This document shows, piece after piece, positions 1 to 8,902 of a stretch of DNA of 64,000 nucleotides (the first letter of the stretch is position 1; each line of letters begins with the position of its first letter). The DNA is from Streptomyces kanamyceticus. Lineage in GTDB: Bacteria > Actinomycetota > Actinomycetes > Streptomycetales > Streptomycetaceae. Under the pieces are notes generated by a model that searched no databases, was not told the origin of the DNA, and saw only the letters and a list, made by a program, of their open reading frames with translations. A program made the position numbers and the translations under genes. The stretch is from contig NZ_CP023699.1 in NCBI RefSeq assembly GCF_008704495.1, forward strand, positions 3,348,001 to 3,412,000, written 5' to 3'.

Positions 1-61
1 GGTGTGGGTCGTCGCGGCGCTGCTCGGCGGGTACGTACTGCTGAAGAAGCGGGACGCGTAG
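1..61 (+). CDS. ABC-2 type transporter permease, C-terminal end only
   Basis: Only the last 19 codons are in the window, in the frame beginning at base 2 and ending in TAG. The peptide is a hydrophobic stretch followed by a Leu-Leu-Lys-Lys-Arg-Asp tail. The complete permease at 2193-3128 ends almost the same way (Leu-Leu-Glu-Lys-Arg-Asp-Val), so this is probably a paralogous export permease with its last helix and a short cytoplasmic tail. The call rests on this similarity alone. Confidence 0.55.
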   Translation, partial: VWVVAALLGGYVLLKKRDA

Positions 62-113
62 GGCCTGTCCGGCGGATCATGGCGCTAGCCCGCACCCGGA
101 CCCAGGGGGGCGT

Positions 114-938
114 GTGACCACTCAGGACCGCGGGCTCGCGGCACTCGGCTTCGACGGGGTGCCCGCGCTGCGTCCGCTGACCTACCCGGGCCGCCCGGTC
201 GGAGCCCCCTCGCTGCTGACCGGCGCCGAGCTGCTGCCGCTGCGCGCGAGGCCCGGCGGGCCCGGTGCGTGGGCCGTCGGGGGGCACGGGCCGCGCCGCT
301 CGCTCGACGCGGTCCTCACCGGGCTCGGGCAGGCCCCCGTCGCCGAGCGCCGCCCCGTCATCGCCGTCGGCTCGAACGCCTCCCCCGGGCAGGTGACCCA
401 CAAGCTCGCCGGACTGGGCCTCTCCTGTGCCGTGCCGATGGTCCCCGTGCGGCTGCGCGGCATCGGCGTGGGCTGCTCGGCCCACATCGGCCGGGCCGGA
501 TACGTGGCGGCCGCCCCCTACCCGGACCCCACCGCGCGGCGCGCCCTCGTCGTCTCCTGGCTGGACGCGGCACAGCTCGCCGCGGTCGACGGCACGGAGC
601 TGCCCAACTACCGGCGGGTGTGGCTGCCCGGCGTCCCGTACGAGATGGCCCTGCCCGGCGGGACGCCGCTCGACGGCGCGTACCTCTACGTGAGCGCGCG
701 CGGCGTCCTCGCCGACCCGGCGACGGGCCTGCCGCGCCCCGGCGGCGGCGACCAGGCGGCACTGCTCGACGCGCTCCTTGCCGCGTCCCCGGCCCTGCGC
801 GCGCTTCTCGGGCCCGACGCGGCGGCCTGGGTGCGGCGGGCCGCCGCGGACGCCGCACTGCGCGAGCGGGGCACACAGCTCTTCGCCGCCGCGGGCTGGG
901 TGCTGCCGTTGACGGACCTTCCGACCCCGCTCGGGTGA
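114..938 (+). CDS. Conserved hypothetical protein with a glutamylcyclotransferase-like GSN motif
   Basis: A 274-residue soluble protein. The GTG start at 114 sits just after a run of G (104-110) that can serve as ribosome site. There is no signal peptide or membrane segment. Residues near 84-95 read IAVGSNASPGQ, which resembles the YGSN glycine loop of the gamma-glutamylcyclotransferase/AIG2 fold, but I see no convincing catalytic Glu context and do not assign an activity. The C-terminal third is Ala/Leu rich. It follows the end of an ABC permease by about 50 bases on the same strand and precedes another ABC exporter. Function unknown. Confidence 0.75.
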   Translation: MTTQDRGLAALGFDGVPALRPLTYPGRPVGAPSLLTGAELLPLRARPGGPGAWAVGGHGPRRSLDAVLTGLGQAPVAERRPVIAVGSNASPGQVTHKLAGLGLSCAVPMVPVRLRGIGVGCSAHIGRAGYVAAAPYPDPTARRALVVSWLDAAQLAAVDGTELPNYRRVWLPGVPYEMALPGGTPLDGAYLYVSARGVLADPATGLPRPGGGDQAALLDALLAASPALRALLGPDAAAWVRRAAADAALRERGTQLFAAAGWVLPLTDLPTPLG

Positions 939-958
939 CCCGGCGGTTTTACTAGCTC

Positions 959-989
959 TTGGCTGGAACCGTCAGCTCCCCGTTATCCT
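959..989 (+). promoter_or_regulatory. Candidate promoter of the ABC exporter operon
   Basis: A TTGGCT box (959-964) and a TATCCT box (984-989) lie in the gap before the ABC ATPase gene. The 19-base spacer is long for a vegetative promoter, so this is tentative. Confidence 0.3.
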
Positions 990-1038
990 CCTAACCCTTA
1001 CGGGGGCGTGTGCCCCGACGTCCTGAACCATTCGATGG

Positions 1039-2196
1039 GTGCGGAGAATGATCGAGGCAGTCGGCCTGACGAAGCGCTACGGCGCCAAGACAGCCGTGTA
1101 CAACCTTTCCTTCCAGGTGCGGCCCGGTACCGTCACGGGCTTCCTGGGCCCCAACGGCTCGGGCAAGTCGACGACGATGCGCATGATCCTCGGGCTCGAC
1201 GCCCCCACCACGGGGCAGGTGACGATCGGCGGTTACCCGTACCGCAAGCTCCCCAACGCCCCGCGTCAGGTCGGCGCGCTGCTCGACGCCAAGGCCGTGC
1301 ACGGCGGCAGGCACGCCCGCAACCACCTGCTGTGCCTCGCGCAGCTCTCCGGCATCCCGGCCCGCAGGGTCGACGAGGTGCTCGGCGTCGTGGGTCTGCA
1401 GGAGGTGGCGAAGAAGCGCTCCAAGGGCTTCTCGCTCGGCATGGGCCAGCGCCTGGGCATCGCGGCCGCGCTCCTGGGCGACCCGCAGGTGCTGCTCTTC
1501 GACGAGCCGGTCAACGGCCTCGACCCCGAGGGCATCCTCTGGGTCCGCAACCTGATGAAGTCGCTCGCCGCCGAGGGACGTACGGTCTTCGTCTCCTCGC
1601 ACCTGATGAGCGAGATGGCCCTCACCGCCGAGCACCTGATCGTGATCGGCCGCGGCCAGCTGCTCGCCGACATGAGCGTCACGGACTTCATCTCCCACAA
1701 CTCCGCCGACTTCGCGCGCGTGCGCACGCCGGAAGGCGACGGGCAGCAGCGCGAGAAGCTGTCGGCCACGCTGTCCGAGGCGGGCGGCCAGGTCATGCCC
1801 GAGCAGGACGGCGCGCTGCGCGTGACCGGCCTGCCGCTCCCCCGCATCAGCGAGCTCGCGCACGGCGCGGACGTCCGCCTGTGGGAGCTCTCCCCGCACC
1901 AGGCCTCGCTGGAGGAGGCGTACATGCGGATGACGCAGGGCGCCGTCGACTACCGCTCCACGGTCGACCAGCGCGCGGGCCTCCAGCAGCAGCTGCCGCC
2001 CGGCGCGCCGCTGCCCGGCCAAGGCCAGCCGCCGCTGCCCGGCCAGGGCCAGCCCGGCTGGTACGCGCCGCCGCCGCCCCAGCAGGGCGGTCAGCCCTTC
2101 GCGATGCCGCAGCCGCAGGACGGGCAGAACCCGTACGCCGCGGCTCCCGCCCCCGACATGTCCAAGCGCGCCACCGACAACGAGGATGCACGATGA
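1039..2196 (+). CDS. ABC exporter ATP-binding protein with Pro/Gln-rich C-terminal tail
   Basis: ATPase subunit of an ABC-2 type exporter acting at the inner face of the membrane. It has Walker A GPNGSGKST (about residues 37-45), a non-canonical signature LGMGQRLGIA in place of LSGGQ, and Walker B LLFDEPVNGLDP. The last ~65 residues are a low-complexity Gln/Pro/Gly tail not typical of ABC ATPases. The start is ambiguous: GTG 1039, or ATG 1048, where family members usually begin (MIEAVGLTKRYG). The stop overlaps the permease start as ATGA, so the two are translationally coupled. The substrate cannot be read from sequence. Confidence 0.9.
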   Translation: MRRMIEAVGLTKRYGAKTAVYNLSFQVRPGTVTGFLGPNGSGKSTTMRMILGLDAPTTGQVTIGGYPYRKLPNAPRQVGALLDAKAVHGGRHARNHLLCLAQLSGIPARRVDEVLGVVGLQEVAKKRSKGFSLGMGQRLGIAAALLGDPQVLLFDEPVNGLDPEGILWVRNLMKSLAAEGRTVFVSSHLMSEMALTAEHLIVIGRGQLLADMSVTDFISHNSADFARVRTPEGDGQQREKLSATLSEAGGQVMPEQDGALRVTGLPLPRISELAHGADVRLWELSPHQASLEEAYMRMTQGAVDYRSTVDQRAGLQQQLPPGAPLPGQGQPPLPGQGQPGWYAPPPPQQGGQPFAMPQPQDGQNPYAAAPAPDMSKRATDNEDAR

Positions 2197-3128
2197 CCAC
2201 GCCTCCGACTCCGCAGCAGCAGCCGCAGGCGCAGCAGCCCCAGCAGATGTACGCCCCGGCCGGGGCGCCCGCGCCGCACGCGGCCCCGATGGCCCCGCCG
2301 CCCGCCGCCCCCGCGCCGCCGTCCGCCTGGCAGCAGGCGATGGCCAACGCCTACACCTCGCCGATCCCGGTCAAGAAGACCCACCTCGGCAACGCGCTCA
2401 GCTCCGAGTGGACGAAGATCAAGTCGGTCCGCTCGACGATGTGGACCCTGGGCACCTTCCTGGCCCTCGTCGTCGGCATCGGTCTGCTCGCGGCCGCGAA
2501 CACCGAGCCGCGCAACTACGCGGAGATGCCGTTCACCGTCCCGGCCTTCTTCGGCCTGATGCTCGGGCAGATCTGCCTGATCACGCTCGGCGTCCTGGTC
2601 ACCTCGTCCGAGTACGGCACGGGCATGATCCGTACGACGTTCACGGCCTCGCCGCAGCGCCACCGCGTCCTCGCCGCGAAGATCCTGGTCTTCTTCGCCA
2701 CGGCCTTCGTCGTGTCCGCGGGCTCCATCCTGTTCGTCGGCCTGGTGACGTCGAGCCTGAACAGCGGCCCCGAGGCGGGCGACATCCCCTGGGCGGGCAC
2801 GGTCTTCAAGGGCAGCCTGTACGTCTCGCTGCTCGGTGTGCTCGCGCTCGCCGTCGGCTCCATGCTGCGGCACTCCGCGGGCGCCATCACCGCGATGCTC
2901 GGCGTGGTCCTGGTCCCCGCGATCATGCCCGCGTTCCTGATGATCTGGGAGAGCACGCAGTCGCTCGGCGAGAAGATGAACGACTACAACGCCATCACCG
3001 CCCTCGCCAAGATCTTCGGCGCGGAGGACGACGGCACCGGCGGCGGTTCGCAGCTGACGGTGCTCGTCGTCGTCACGGCCGCGGCCGTCGCGGGCGCCTT
3101 CGCCCTCCTGGAGAAGCGCGACGTCTAG
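2193..3128 (+). CDS. ABC-2 type exporter permease
   Basis: Membrane partner of the preceding ATPase, 311 residues. The open frame extends far upstream, but ATG 2193 overlapping the ATPase stop (ATGA) is the natural start. The first ~55 residues are an unusual Pro/Gln/Ala-rich cytoplasmic segment. A KKTHLGNALSSEW-type amphipathic stretch and about six hydrophobic helices follow, as in actinobacterial ABC-2 permeases, ending in LLEKRDV. Both subunits carry Pro/Gln-rich extensions, on the ATPase C terminus and the permease N terminus, so a shared docking role is possible (inference). Confidence 0.88.
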   Translation: MTTPPTPQQQPQAQQPQQMYAPAGAPAPHAAPMAPPPAAPAPPSAWQQAMANAYTSPIPVKKTHLGNALSSEWTKIKSVRSTMWTLGTFLALVVGIGLLAAANTEPRNYAEMPFTVPAFFGLMLGQICLITLGVLVTSSEYGTGMIRTTFTASPQRHRVLAAKILVFFATAFVVSAGSILFVGLVTSSLNSGPEAGDIPWAGTVFKGSLYVSLLGVLALAVGSMLRHSAGAITAMLGVVLVPAIMPAFLMIWESTQSLGEKMNDYNAITALAKIFGAEDDGTGGGSQLTVLVVVTAAAVAGAFALLEKRDV

Positions 3129-3139
3129 CCGTACGAGGC

Positions 3140-3481
3140 TCAGTACCTCGGAGCGTTACGGGACCGCTGCACCCGCGTGGTGCGGCGGTCCTTCGCGTTC
3201 CAGCACGCCTTGTGCCAGTGCCTGCGCTCGTCCACGCCCGAGTGCTCGGGCCAGGCCACCACGTGCGCGAGGCCCGAGGGGATCTCCTGGTCGCAGCCGG
3301 GGCAGCGGTAGCGCTTGCCCGCCGCGCTCGCGCCCGCGACGTGCCGGACCTTCCACGTCTCGCCCTGCCAGTCCTCGGAGCGCTCGAAGCTTCCGTAGCG
3401 GCCGCCCTGTTCCGCGTCGGCGGACGGCGCGGACGGGCTCGACTCTCCGGCGCCCTTGGGGCGGTTGCGACGCGGGGACAC
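3140..3481 (-). CDS. Small zinc-finger-like hypothetical protein
   Basis: A 113-residue basic protein. Start GTG 3481 is chosen because GAGG lies six bases upstream; the longer open frame has no such site. The C-terminal half has CPGC, then a His, then WHKACW, consistent with a small treble-clef/HNH-like zinc site. The N terminus is an Arg/Lys/Ser-rich disordered arm. Streptomyces orthologues are often labelled ATP/GTP-binding protein, but no P-loop is visible here. It converges on the ABC exporter and is divergent from the luciferase-like gene. Confidence 0.72.
   Translation of the reverse strand: MSPRRNRPKGAGESSPSAPSADAEQGGRYGSFERSEDWQGETWKVRHVAGASAAGKRYRCPGCDQEIPSGLAHVVAWPEHSGVDERRHWHKACWNAKDRRTTRVQRSRNAPRY
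3161..3191. terminator. Stem-loop that may terminate the ABC exporter operon
   Basis: GGACCGCTGCACC pairs with GGTGCGGCGGTCC across a 5-base loop. It lies 33 bases after the permease stop but inside the 3' coding end of the converging gene, and has no T-run. It may slow or end transcription from the left. Confidence 0.45.
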
Positions 3482-3692
3482 AGGACACCTCACGGGCTGT
3501 ACGGCTATCAGGGGTGCGACCAGCCTACGCGCCACGTCGAGGGGTACCCGTCCCGCACCGGCGCCCACAGGGCCCCCTGCCATTGCGCAGAAAATCCAAC
3601 AATCTTCACGCCAGGCCGTGCCTTTGGCACGTGTCACGCGTTGTTGCCCGTAGGGGGAGTGCCTGCGTCGGCGCCAAGGAGGCAGGAGTTTC

Positions 3693-4727
3693 ATGCGTGT
3701 AGGTAGTTTTGTTCTGGCCGCCCAGTTCCCCGGTCAGGGGCAGGGGGAGGCGCTGCACCGGGCGGTGCGGTCCGCCGAGGTGGCCGAGGAGGCGGGGCTG
3801 GACGCGGTCTGGCTCGCCGAACACCACTTCGTTCCGTACGGCACGTGCCCGTCGGCGGTGACGCTGGCGGCACTGCTCCTCGGGCGGACCCGGCGTATCC
3901 ACGTCGGTACGGCGGTGAGCGTCCTGCCCACCGTGCACCCCGTCGCGCTCGGCGAGCAGGCGGCGCTGCTGCACCTGACGTCCGGCGGACGCTTCTCGCT
4001 CGGCGTCGGACGCGGCGGCCCGTGGGTGGACCTGGAGGTCTTCGGATCCGGTCTCGACGCGTACGAGAAGGGGTTCCCCGAATCCCTCGACCTGCTGCTC
4101 AAGTGGCTGCGGGAACCCCGGGTCGAGAGCGCGGGCGAGCGGTTCGCCTTCCGCGAGGTCGCCGTCGTACCGCGCCCGCAGGAGGCGCTCGGCGGCCAGG
4201 GCGAGAGCGGCCCCGAGGTCGTCGTCGCCTGCACGTCGCCGTCGAGCGTGCGGCTCGCCGCGCAGCGCGGTCTGCCGATGCTGCTCGGCATGCACGTGGG
4301 CGACGTCGAGAAGGCCGAAATGGTGGCCTTGTGGAATCGGCACGCACGTGCTTCGGGGCATACGCCCGAGGAAATCGCCACCGCCGCGCACGTCTCCGCC
4401 GGTGTCGCCCAGATCGCCGACCGGCGTCTGGAGGCGGCGGAGATGTTACAGAAGGCCATGCCCGGCTGGCTCAAACAGGGTCTGGACGCCCATGTCACGG
4501 TGGACGGCCGCAAGCGGGCCATGCGCGATCCGCTCGCCTACACCGAACTGCTCTGCGGGCTGCACCCCGTGGGCACCCCACAGGTCTGTGCCGACCGGCT
4601 CGCCGCCACCTCGGAGCGCACGGGCATCACGCGCTTCGCGCTGCTCGTCGAGGGCTCCGGTGATCTCACCGCCACCGAGGAGAACGTACGGAGACTGGGC
4701 GCCGAAGTGCTGCCCCAGCTCGGCTGA
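3693..4727 (+). CDS. Luciferase-like (LLM class) flavin-dependent oxidoreductase
   Basis: A 344-residue bacterial-luciferase-fold (TIM barrel) monooxygenase, expected to use reduced FMN or F420. Family marks are EEAGLDAVWLAEHHF near residues 34-48, RIHVGTAVSVLP, SGGRFSLGVGRG, and the C-terminal TGITRFAL segment. AGGAG lies upstream of ATG 3693. The upstream gap to the divergent zinc-finger gene is about 210 bases. It stands alone, so substrate and pathway are unknown. Confidence 0.88.
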   Translation: MRVGSFVLAAQFPGQGQGEALHRAVRSAEVAEEAGLDAVWLAEHHFVPYGTCPSAVTLAALLLGRTRRIHVGTAVSVLPTVHPVALGEQAALLHLTSGGRFSLGVGRGGPWVDLEVFGSGLDAYEKGFPESLDLLLKWLREPRVESAGERFAFREVAVVPRPQEALGGQGESGPEVVVACTSPSSVRLAAQRGLPMLLGMHVGDVEKAEMVALWNRHARASGHTPEEIATAAHVSAGVAQIADRRLEAAEMLQKAMPGWLKQGLDAHVTVDGRKRAMRDPLAYTELLCGLHPVGTPQVCADRLAATSERTGITRFALLVEGSGDLTATEENVRRLGAEVLPQLG

Positions 4728-4799
4728 GGCTGCCCTCGCGCTGCGGAGCTGCCGCTCCGGACTGAACACCTCCCGCGTACGGAGCGGCAGCAACAGGCG

Positions 4800-5192
4800 T
4801 CAGCAGTCGCGCAGTTCGGGTGACTGGTTGAGCAACTGGCCCCGGATCGAGGTGAAGCGGGCGAGTCGTTCGTCCACCGACGGGTCCAGCGGGAACACCG
4901 CCACGCGGTGGCAGTTCTGGAATGCCAGACGCACTCCGAAGTGCCGCTGCAGAGCGCCGCGAATCGCGTCGCTCGCGAGCGCGCGCAACAGCTGTCCGCG
5001 TGCCTGCTCGTCCGGCGGCGGCGTCTGGTTGTCGGCGAACTCGCCGCCGTCAACCTTCAGCTGGGCCACCAAGGAGCTGATCATCTCCCATGCGTAAGGC
5101 AGGGAGCTCCGGACGCAGTCGACGAATGCTGCTTCGTCCACCTCGCCTCGCTCGGCCTGTTCCAACAGTGCCGGTGAGACGTCCAGCGACAT
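4800..5192 (-). CDS. SCO5389-family conserved hypothetical protein
   Basis: A 130-residue acidic soluble protein starting [19 protein letters not shown] 5192 is fixed by a strong AGAGGAG eight bases upstream; the longer frame to 5327 lacks support. The sequence matches my memory of the actinobacterial family named after S. coelicolor SCO5389, always near nucS, with no known function. A conserved core [12 protein letters not shown] is followed by a Pro-rich link and an alpha/beta half. It converges with the LLM oxidoreductase and is divergent from nucS. Confidence 0.8.
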   Translation of the reverse strand: MSLDVSPALLEQAERGEVDEAAFVDCVRSSLPYAWEMISSLVAQLKVDGGEFADNQTPPPDEQARGQLLRALASDAIRGALQRHFGVRLAFQNCHRVAVFPLDPSVDERLARFTSIRGQLLNQSPELRDC

Positions 5193-5434
5193 GGGTTCTC
5201 CTCTCACACCCCCGGGGAGCGGGGGCTTACGGACAGGGAAGGAGTCCGCATACGCAGCGTGCACGGATGACGACCTCCCGCTTCTACGGTAGGCAACGGG
5301 CGGTAACGGCACCAGGAGATTGGGCACATAACCGGCCAGGATCGAACAGGTTCATCGTCGGACAAGTCGTGCGCGTGACGGAGAGGGGTGGGCGAATCGC
5401 GTGCACCGGCCCCGGTCGAGTAGCGTTGCGCCCC

Positions 5435-6106
5435 ATGCGTCTCGTCATTGCCCGATGCTCCGTGGACTACGCGGGCAGGCTCACCGCCCATCTCCCGTCG
5501 GCCCCCCGCCTGATCCTCGTGAAGGCGGACGGCAGCGTGTCGATCCACGCGGACGACAGGGCCTACAAACCACTGAACTGGATGTCCCCGCCCTGCACCT
5601 TGAAGGAGGGTTCGGGGGACGACGCCGGGGTGTGGACCGTCGTGAACAAGGGGGGCGAGAAGCTCATCATCACGATGGAGGAGATCCTGCACGATTCCTC
5701 CCACGAACTGGGCGTCGACCCCGGCCTCATCAAGGACGGCGTGGAAGCACACCTTCAGGAGCTCCTCGCCGACCGGATCGAGACACTCGGCGACGGATAT
5801 TCGCTGATCCGCCGCGAGTACATGACGGCGATCGGCCCGGTGGACATCCTCTGCCGCGACGCCGACGGACAGACCGTCGCCGTGGAGATCAAGCGGCGCG
5901 GCGAGATCGACGGCGTGGAGCAACTCACGCGCTATCTCGAGCTGTTGAACCGCGACCCGCACCTGGCGCCGGTCAGGGGCATCTTCGCCGCACAGGAGAT
6001 CAAGCCGCAGGCCCGGGTGCTCGCCACGGACCGCGGCATCGGCTGCGCCATCCTGGACTACAACGCACTGCGCGGCATCGAGGACGACAAGCTGCGGCTG
6101 TTCTGA
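5435..6106 (+). CDS. nucS: Mismatch-specific endonuclease NucS/EndoMS
   Basis: A 223-residue nuclease that replaces MutS/MutL mismatch repair in most Actinobacteria by cutting both strands at G-T, G-G and T-T mismatches and working with the beta clamp. Seen here: N-terminal DNA-binding domain beginning [15 protein letters not shown], then a RecB-like nuclease core with GPVDILCRD and VAVEIKRRG, the acidic residues and Lys of the PD-(D/E)XK site, and the C-terminal clamp-type tail ending DKLRLF. ATG 5435 is the family start; the long upstream frame is not real. A strong hairpin follows. Confidence 0.95.
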   Translation: MRLVIARCSVDYAGRLTAHLPSAPRLILVKADGSVSIHADDRAYKPLNWMSPPCTLKEGSGDDAGVWTVVNKGGEKLIITMEEILHDSSHELGVDPGLIKDGVEAHLQELLADRIETLGDGYSLIRREYMTAIGPVDILCRDADGQTVAVEIKRRGEIDGVEQLTRYLELLNRDPHLAPVRGIFAAQEIKPQARVLATDRGIGCAILDYNALRGIEDDKLRLF

Positions 6107-6128
6107 CCCGTCGTACACACGCTCGTAC

Positions 6129-6176
6129 GCATACGGAGAGGGCCGGGTCCTGGTGGACCCGGCCCTCTCCGTATGC
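6129..6176. terminator. Bidirectional terminator between nucS and the STAND ATPase gene
   Basis: A perfect 22-bp inverted repeat (GCATACGGAGAGGGCCGGGT... paired with its complement) with a TGGT loop lies between two converging genes and can stop transcription from both sides. Confidence 0.9.
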
Positions 6177-6195
6177 GCCCGTCGCGCCGGAGCGC

Positions 6196-8694
6196 CTAAG
6201 CCGTCCCCGACTCGGCCGGGGACTGCGGCCCACTGCTGCTCGCCGGGCCGCTCGCCGACACCGAGGTGTCGGGCGAGGACGGCGGGGCGTCGCTCGTGGG
6301 AGGAGTCGTCGGCGGGGTCGTGGGCGGCGTCGTCGGCGGGGTCGTCGGCGGCTTGGTCGGCGGGGTCGTCGGCGGCTTCGTCGGGGGCTTCGTCGGCTTG
6401 GTGGGCTCGTCGGTCGGCTTGGTGGGCTTGTCCGTCGGCTTCGTCGGCTCGTCGGTCGGATCGCCCGACGGCTTGCCGCTCTCGGTCGGCGAGCCCGAAG
6501 GCTTCCCGCTGTCGCTCGGCGTGGGGTCGTCCGACGTCCCGACGACGCCGTCCTTGCCCGGGTCGTCGGGACGGCTCGTGGAGTCCTTCTGCGGCTTGTC
6601 GGCGTCGAGGCCGCCGCCGTCGCGGTCCTCCTTCGCCGACTGCTCCGTCTTGACCTTGTCGCCCTGGGACGGGTCGTTGTTGTCGGAGGTGGCGCCGAGC
6701 GTGACGACCGTGCCGAGGACGGCGACGAGCAGGGCGCCCGCGCCCGCCGCGATGAGGTTGCGCCGGGTGCCGCTGATGATGGAGCGGCGGCTCGGCGCGG
6801 GTCCCGAGCCCACGACGGGGCTGATCCTGCTGGTGACCAGGGTGTCCGGCTCCGGGGGCGGCTCCGGCAGGGCGAAGGCCGCGGGGATGCCGCCGGGGGG
6901 CGACGCCGACTCCTCGTACCGCGCGTCGGGCACCTCTTCGCCCGCGGTGGCGCCGCCGCCCGGCAGCATGCCGCCCGAGCGGTCGGCGACCAGGGCGAGG
7001 GCCCTGCGCCCGGAGATCATGCCGCGCTTGTCGGCGAGTGCGCCGCGCAGGCCTATGGAGGCCTCCAGCTCGGCGCGGGCCCGGTCGAGCTGTCCGCCGC
7101 AGAGCGCGAGGATGCCCAACTCGTGGTGGAAGTAGGCCTCTTCGGCGACCTCACCGGCGTTCCGCGCGGCTTCCTGGCCGGATCGCAGGGCGCGCTCCCA
7201 GGCGCCCCAGTCGAGCCCGCCCGCGAAGGCGGGCGCCGCGGTGCGGGCCAGCAGCACGGCGGCGCCGCTCGCCGGGGCGACCAGCGCGCCGAGCGCGGCG
7301 AGCACGGCGTCCGCCTCGGCGGCGACCCGCTCGGGGGTGACCGAGGGGTGACCGGACCACCAGGCGTAGTGCTGGGCGGCGGCCTTGGCCTGCGCGGCGT
7401 CGTCGTCGGTGTAGCCGAAGGACTCCAGCTGGGTGCGGACCCCGGCGGCGAGGCGGTAGTGCGCGCCGACCGCGCCGACCAGGGCGCAGCTCACCAGTTC
7501 GGCGAGGGCCGCGTCCGCGTGCGTGTCGCCCACCAGGGCCGGCAGGTGCGCCTGGTGCGGCAGTTCGCCGCCGAGCGCGACGGCGAAGCGCAGCGTGGCG
7601 CGGGCCGACGGGCTGAGCCGGGACGCGAGCAGGGCCGCGGGCGCCGCGCCGTCGGCGAGCGAGGGCAGCGGTACGTCGGGGCCCTCGACGGCGTCGAAGG
7701 GCGCGTCGACCGGGCTCTCGACGTAGTAGCCGTTCTCCTCGAAGGCGGCGGGGTCGGCGCGCAGTTGGTCGCGCTGCCGGAGCAGGGCGCCGGCCTGCAC
7801 GAAGCGCAGCGGCAACCCCTCGGACTCGAACCAGAGGTCGCCCGCCCAGTTGGCCTCCTCGTCGTCGAGGACGCGGCCGACGACGCGCTCCAGGAGCTCC
7901 AGGCCCCCGCCGCGGCCGAGTCCGCCGAGGAAGACCTCTTCGAGGGAGGATTCGGCGGACGGCGCCGCGACGTCGGGCGTGGCGGAGATGACGAAGGCGC
8001 ACTCGGGTGTCGCGTCCAGCAGCTCGTCCAGGCCCGCGCCGCCGAACTCCAGGTCGTCGAGGACGACGACGGCGCCGATGTCGTGGACGAGTTCGAGCAG
8101 CAGGGCGCGCTCGGGCCGGTGCAGCGGTGCGTTGTAGACGTGCGCGAAGAGGTCGTGGAGCAGCTCCGTGACCGTCCTGCGGTAGCCGGAGAGCCGGACG
8201 ACGCCGTCGGGCGCCAGGTCCGCGCAGTCGTCCGCGACGGCGTTCAGGAGCGTCGTGCGCCCCGATCCCGCGGGTCCGGTGAGCCGTACGGAGCGGCCGC
8301 GCGCGAGCAGTCGTACGAGCCGCTCGCGCTCTTCCTGGCGCTCCAGGAGCGGCAGCCTGGGCAGTGCGGGCCCCGGCGGCACGGGCGGCATCGCGGCCCT
8401 GCGCAGTTCGGCGCGCTCGGCCGCGGTGTGCTTGGTGGGCCTGCCCGGGCGTTCGCCGGGCGGGCAGGCCTCGATCTCGCTGCCGTCGACGGGATTGACG
8501 GTGAGCAGGAAGTCACCCGAGACGAGCTGCACGGTGCGGGCCAGCACGGGTGCGGGCTGGCCGAAGTCCGGTGTCATGGGGTCGCGCTGCGGGCGCGCGG
8601 GGCGCGCCGATCCGTCGTCGTCGAAGTCGTTGTCGTAGCCGTCGTCGAAGCCGTCTTGGCCGTACTCTTCCGGTCCCCGGTTCATCGGGTCCAT
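6196..8694 (-). CDS. STAND-type ATP-binding membrane protein with Thr/Pro-rich C-terminal tail
   Basis: An 832-residue protein. Start ATG 8694 (MDPMNRGPEEYG) has a G-run eight bases upstream. Domains in order: acidic N terminus; P-loop GPAGSGRTTLLNA at about 160-172 followed by an LVVLDDLE-like Walker B, as in NB-ARC/STAND signalling ATPases; a long helical TPR-like region; a disordered Pro/Glu stretch; one hydrophobic helix (RNLIAAGAGALLVAVLGTVV, about 640-660); then ~170 residues of Asp/Ser/Lys followed by many PTKP/TTPP repeats, probably outside the cell or across the wall. It sits downstream of the STAS gene on the same strand. Role unknown; a regulatory sensor is plausible. Confidence 0.8.
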   Translation of the reverse strand: MDPMNRGPEEYGQDGFDDGYDNDFDDDGSARPARPQRDPMTPDFGQPAPVLARTVQLVSGDFLLTVNPVDGSEIEACPPGERPGRPTKHTAAERAELRRAAMPPVPPGPALPRLPLLERQEERERLVRLLARGRSVRLTGPAGSGRTTLLNAVADDCADLAPDGVVRLSGYRRTVTELLHDLFAHVYNAPLHRPERALLLELVHDIGAVVVLDDLEFGGAGLDELLDATPECAFVISATPDVAAPSAESSLEEVFLGGLGRGGGLELLERVVGRVLDDEEANWAGDLWFESEGLPLRFVQAGALLRQRDQLRADPAAFEENGYYVESPVDAPFDAVEGPDVPLPSLADGAAPAALLASRLSPSARATLRFAVALGGELPHQAHLPALVGDTHADAALAELVSCALVGAVGAHYRLAAGVRTQLESFGYTDDDAAQAKAAAQHYAWWSGHPSVTPERVAAEADAVLAALGALVAPASGAAVLLARTAAPAFAGGLDWGAWERALRSGQEAARNAGEVAEEAYFHHELGILALCGGQLDRARAELEASIGLRGALADKRGMISGRRALALVADRSGGMLPGGGATAGEEVPDARYEESASPPGGIPAAFALPEPPPEPDTLVTSRISPVVGSGPAPSRRSIISGTRRNLIAAGAGALLVAVLGTVVTLGATSDNNDPSQGDKVKTEQSAKEDRDGGGLDADKPQKDSTSRPDDPGKDGVVGTSDDPTPSDSGKPSGSPTESGKPSGDPTDEPTKPTDKPTKPTDEPTKPTKPPTKPPTTPPTKPPTTPPTTPPTTPPTTPPTSDAPPSSPDTSVSASGPASSSGPQSPAESGTA

Positions 8695-8902
8695 GGTCTT
8701 AGCCCCCCAGATGCGTGGTGTGCAGAGCCCCCTCCGGCCTTCGTGCACACTGCGCTGTCGCTTCTGGTCCGGTGCCCCCGTGCGGGTTCGTATATCGGTG
8801 GGCGACCGAACCCTAGACCTTTGCTCAGTATCTACGAGAGGGCGGGGTACCGCCCCGCCCGAGACGTCACAGTCTCGTGAGGATTGTGCGTGAGGTGCGG
8901 GT

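Noticed and set aside
1008..3128. A single 706-residue ABC protein fusion
   Set aside because: The frame is open only because of GC bias before 2193; the genuine ATPase occupies another frame to 2196 and the ATGA overlap marks the permease start.
5401..8880. Open frame of 1159 codons on the plus strand
   Set aside because: It lies opposite the STAND ATPase gene and nucS; GC-rich third positions make long antisense frames common. The composition (Arg/Gly/Asp/His rich) is typical of such shadows.
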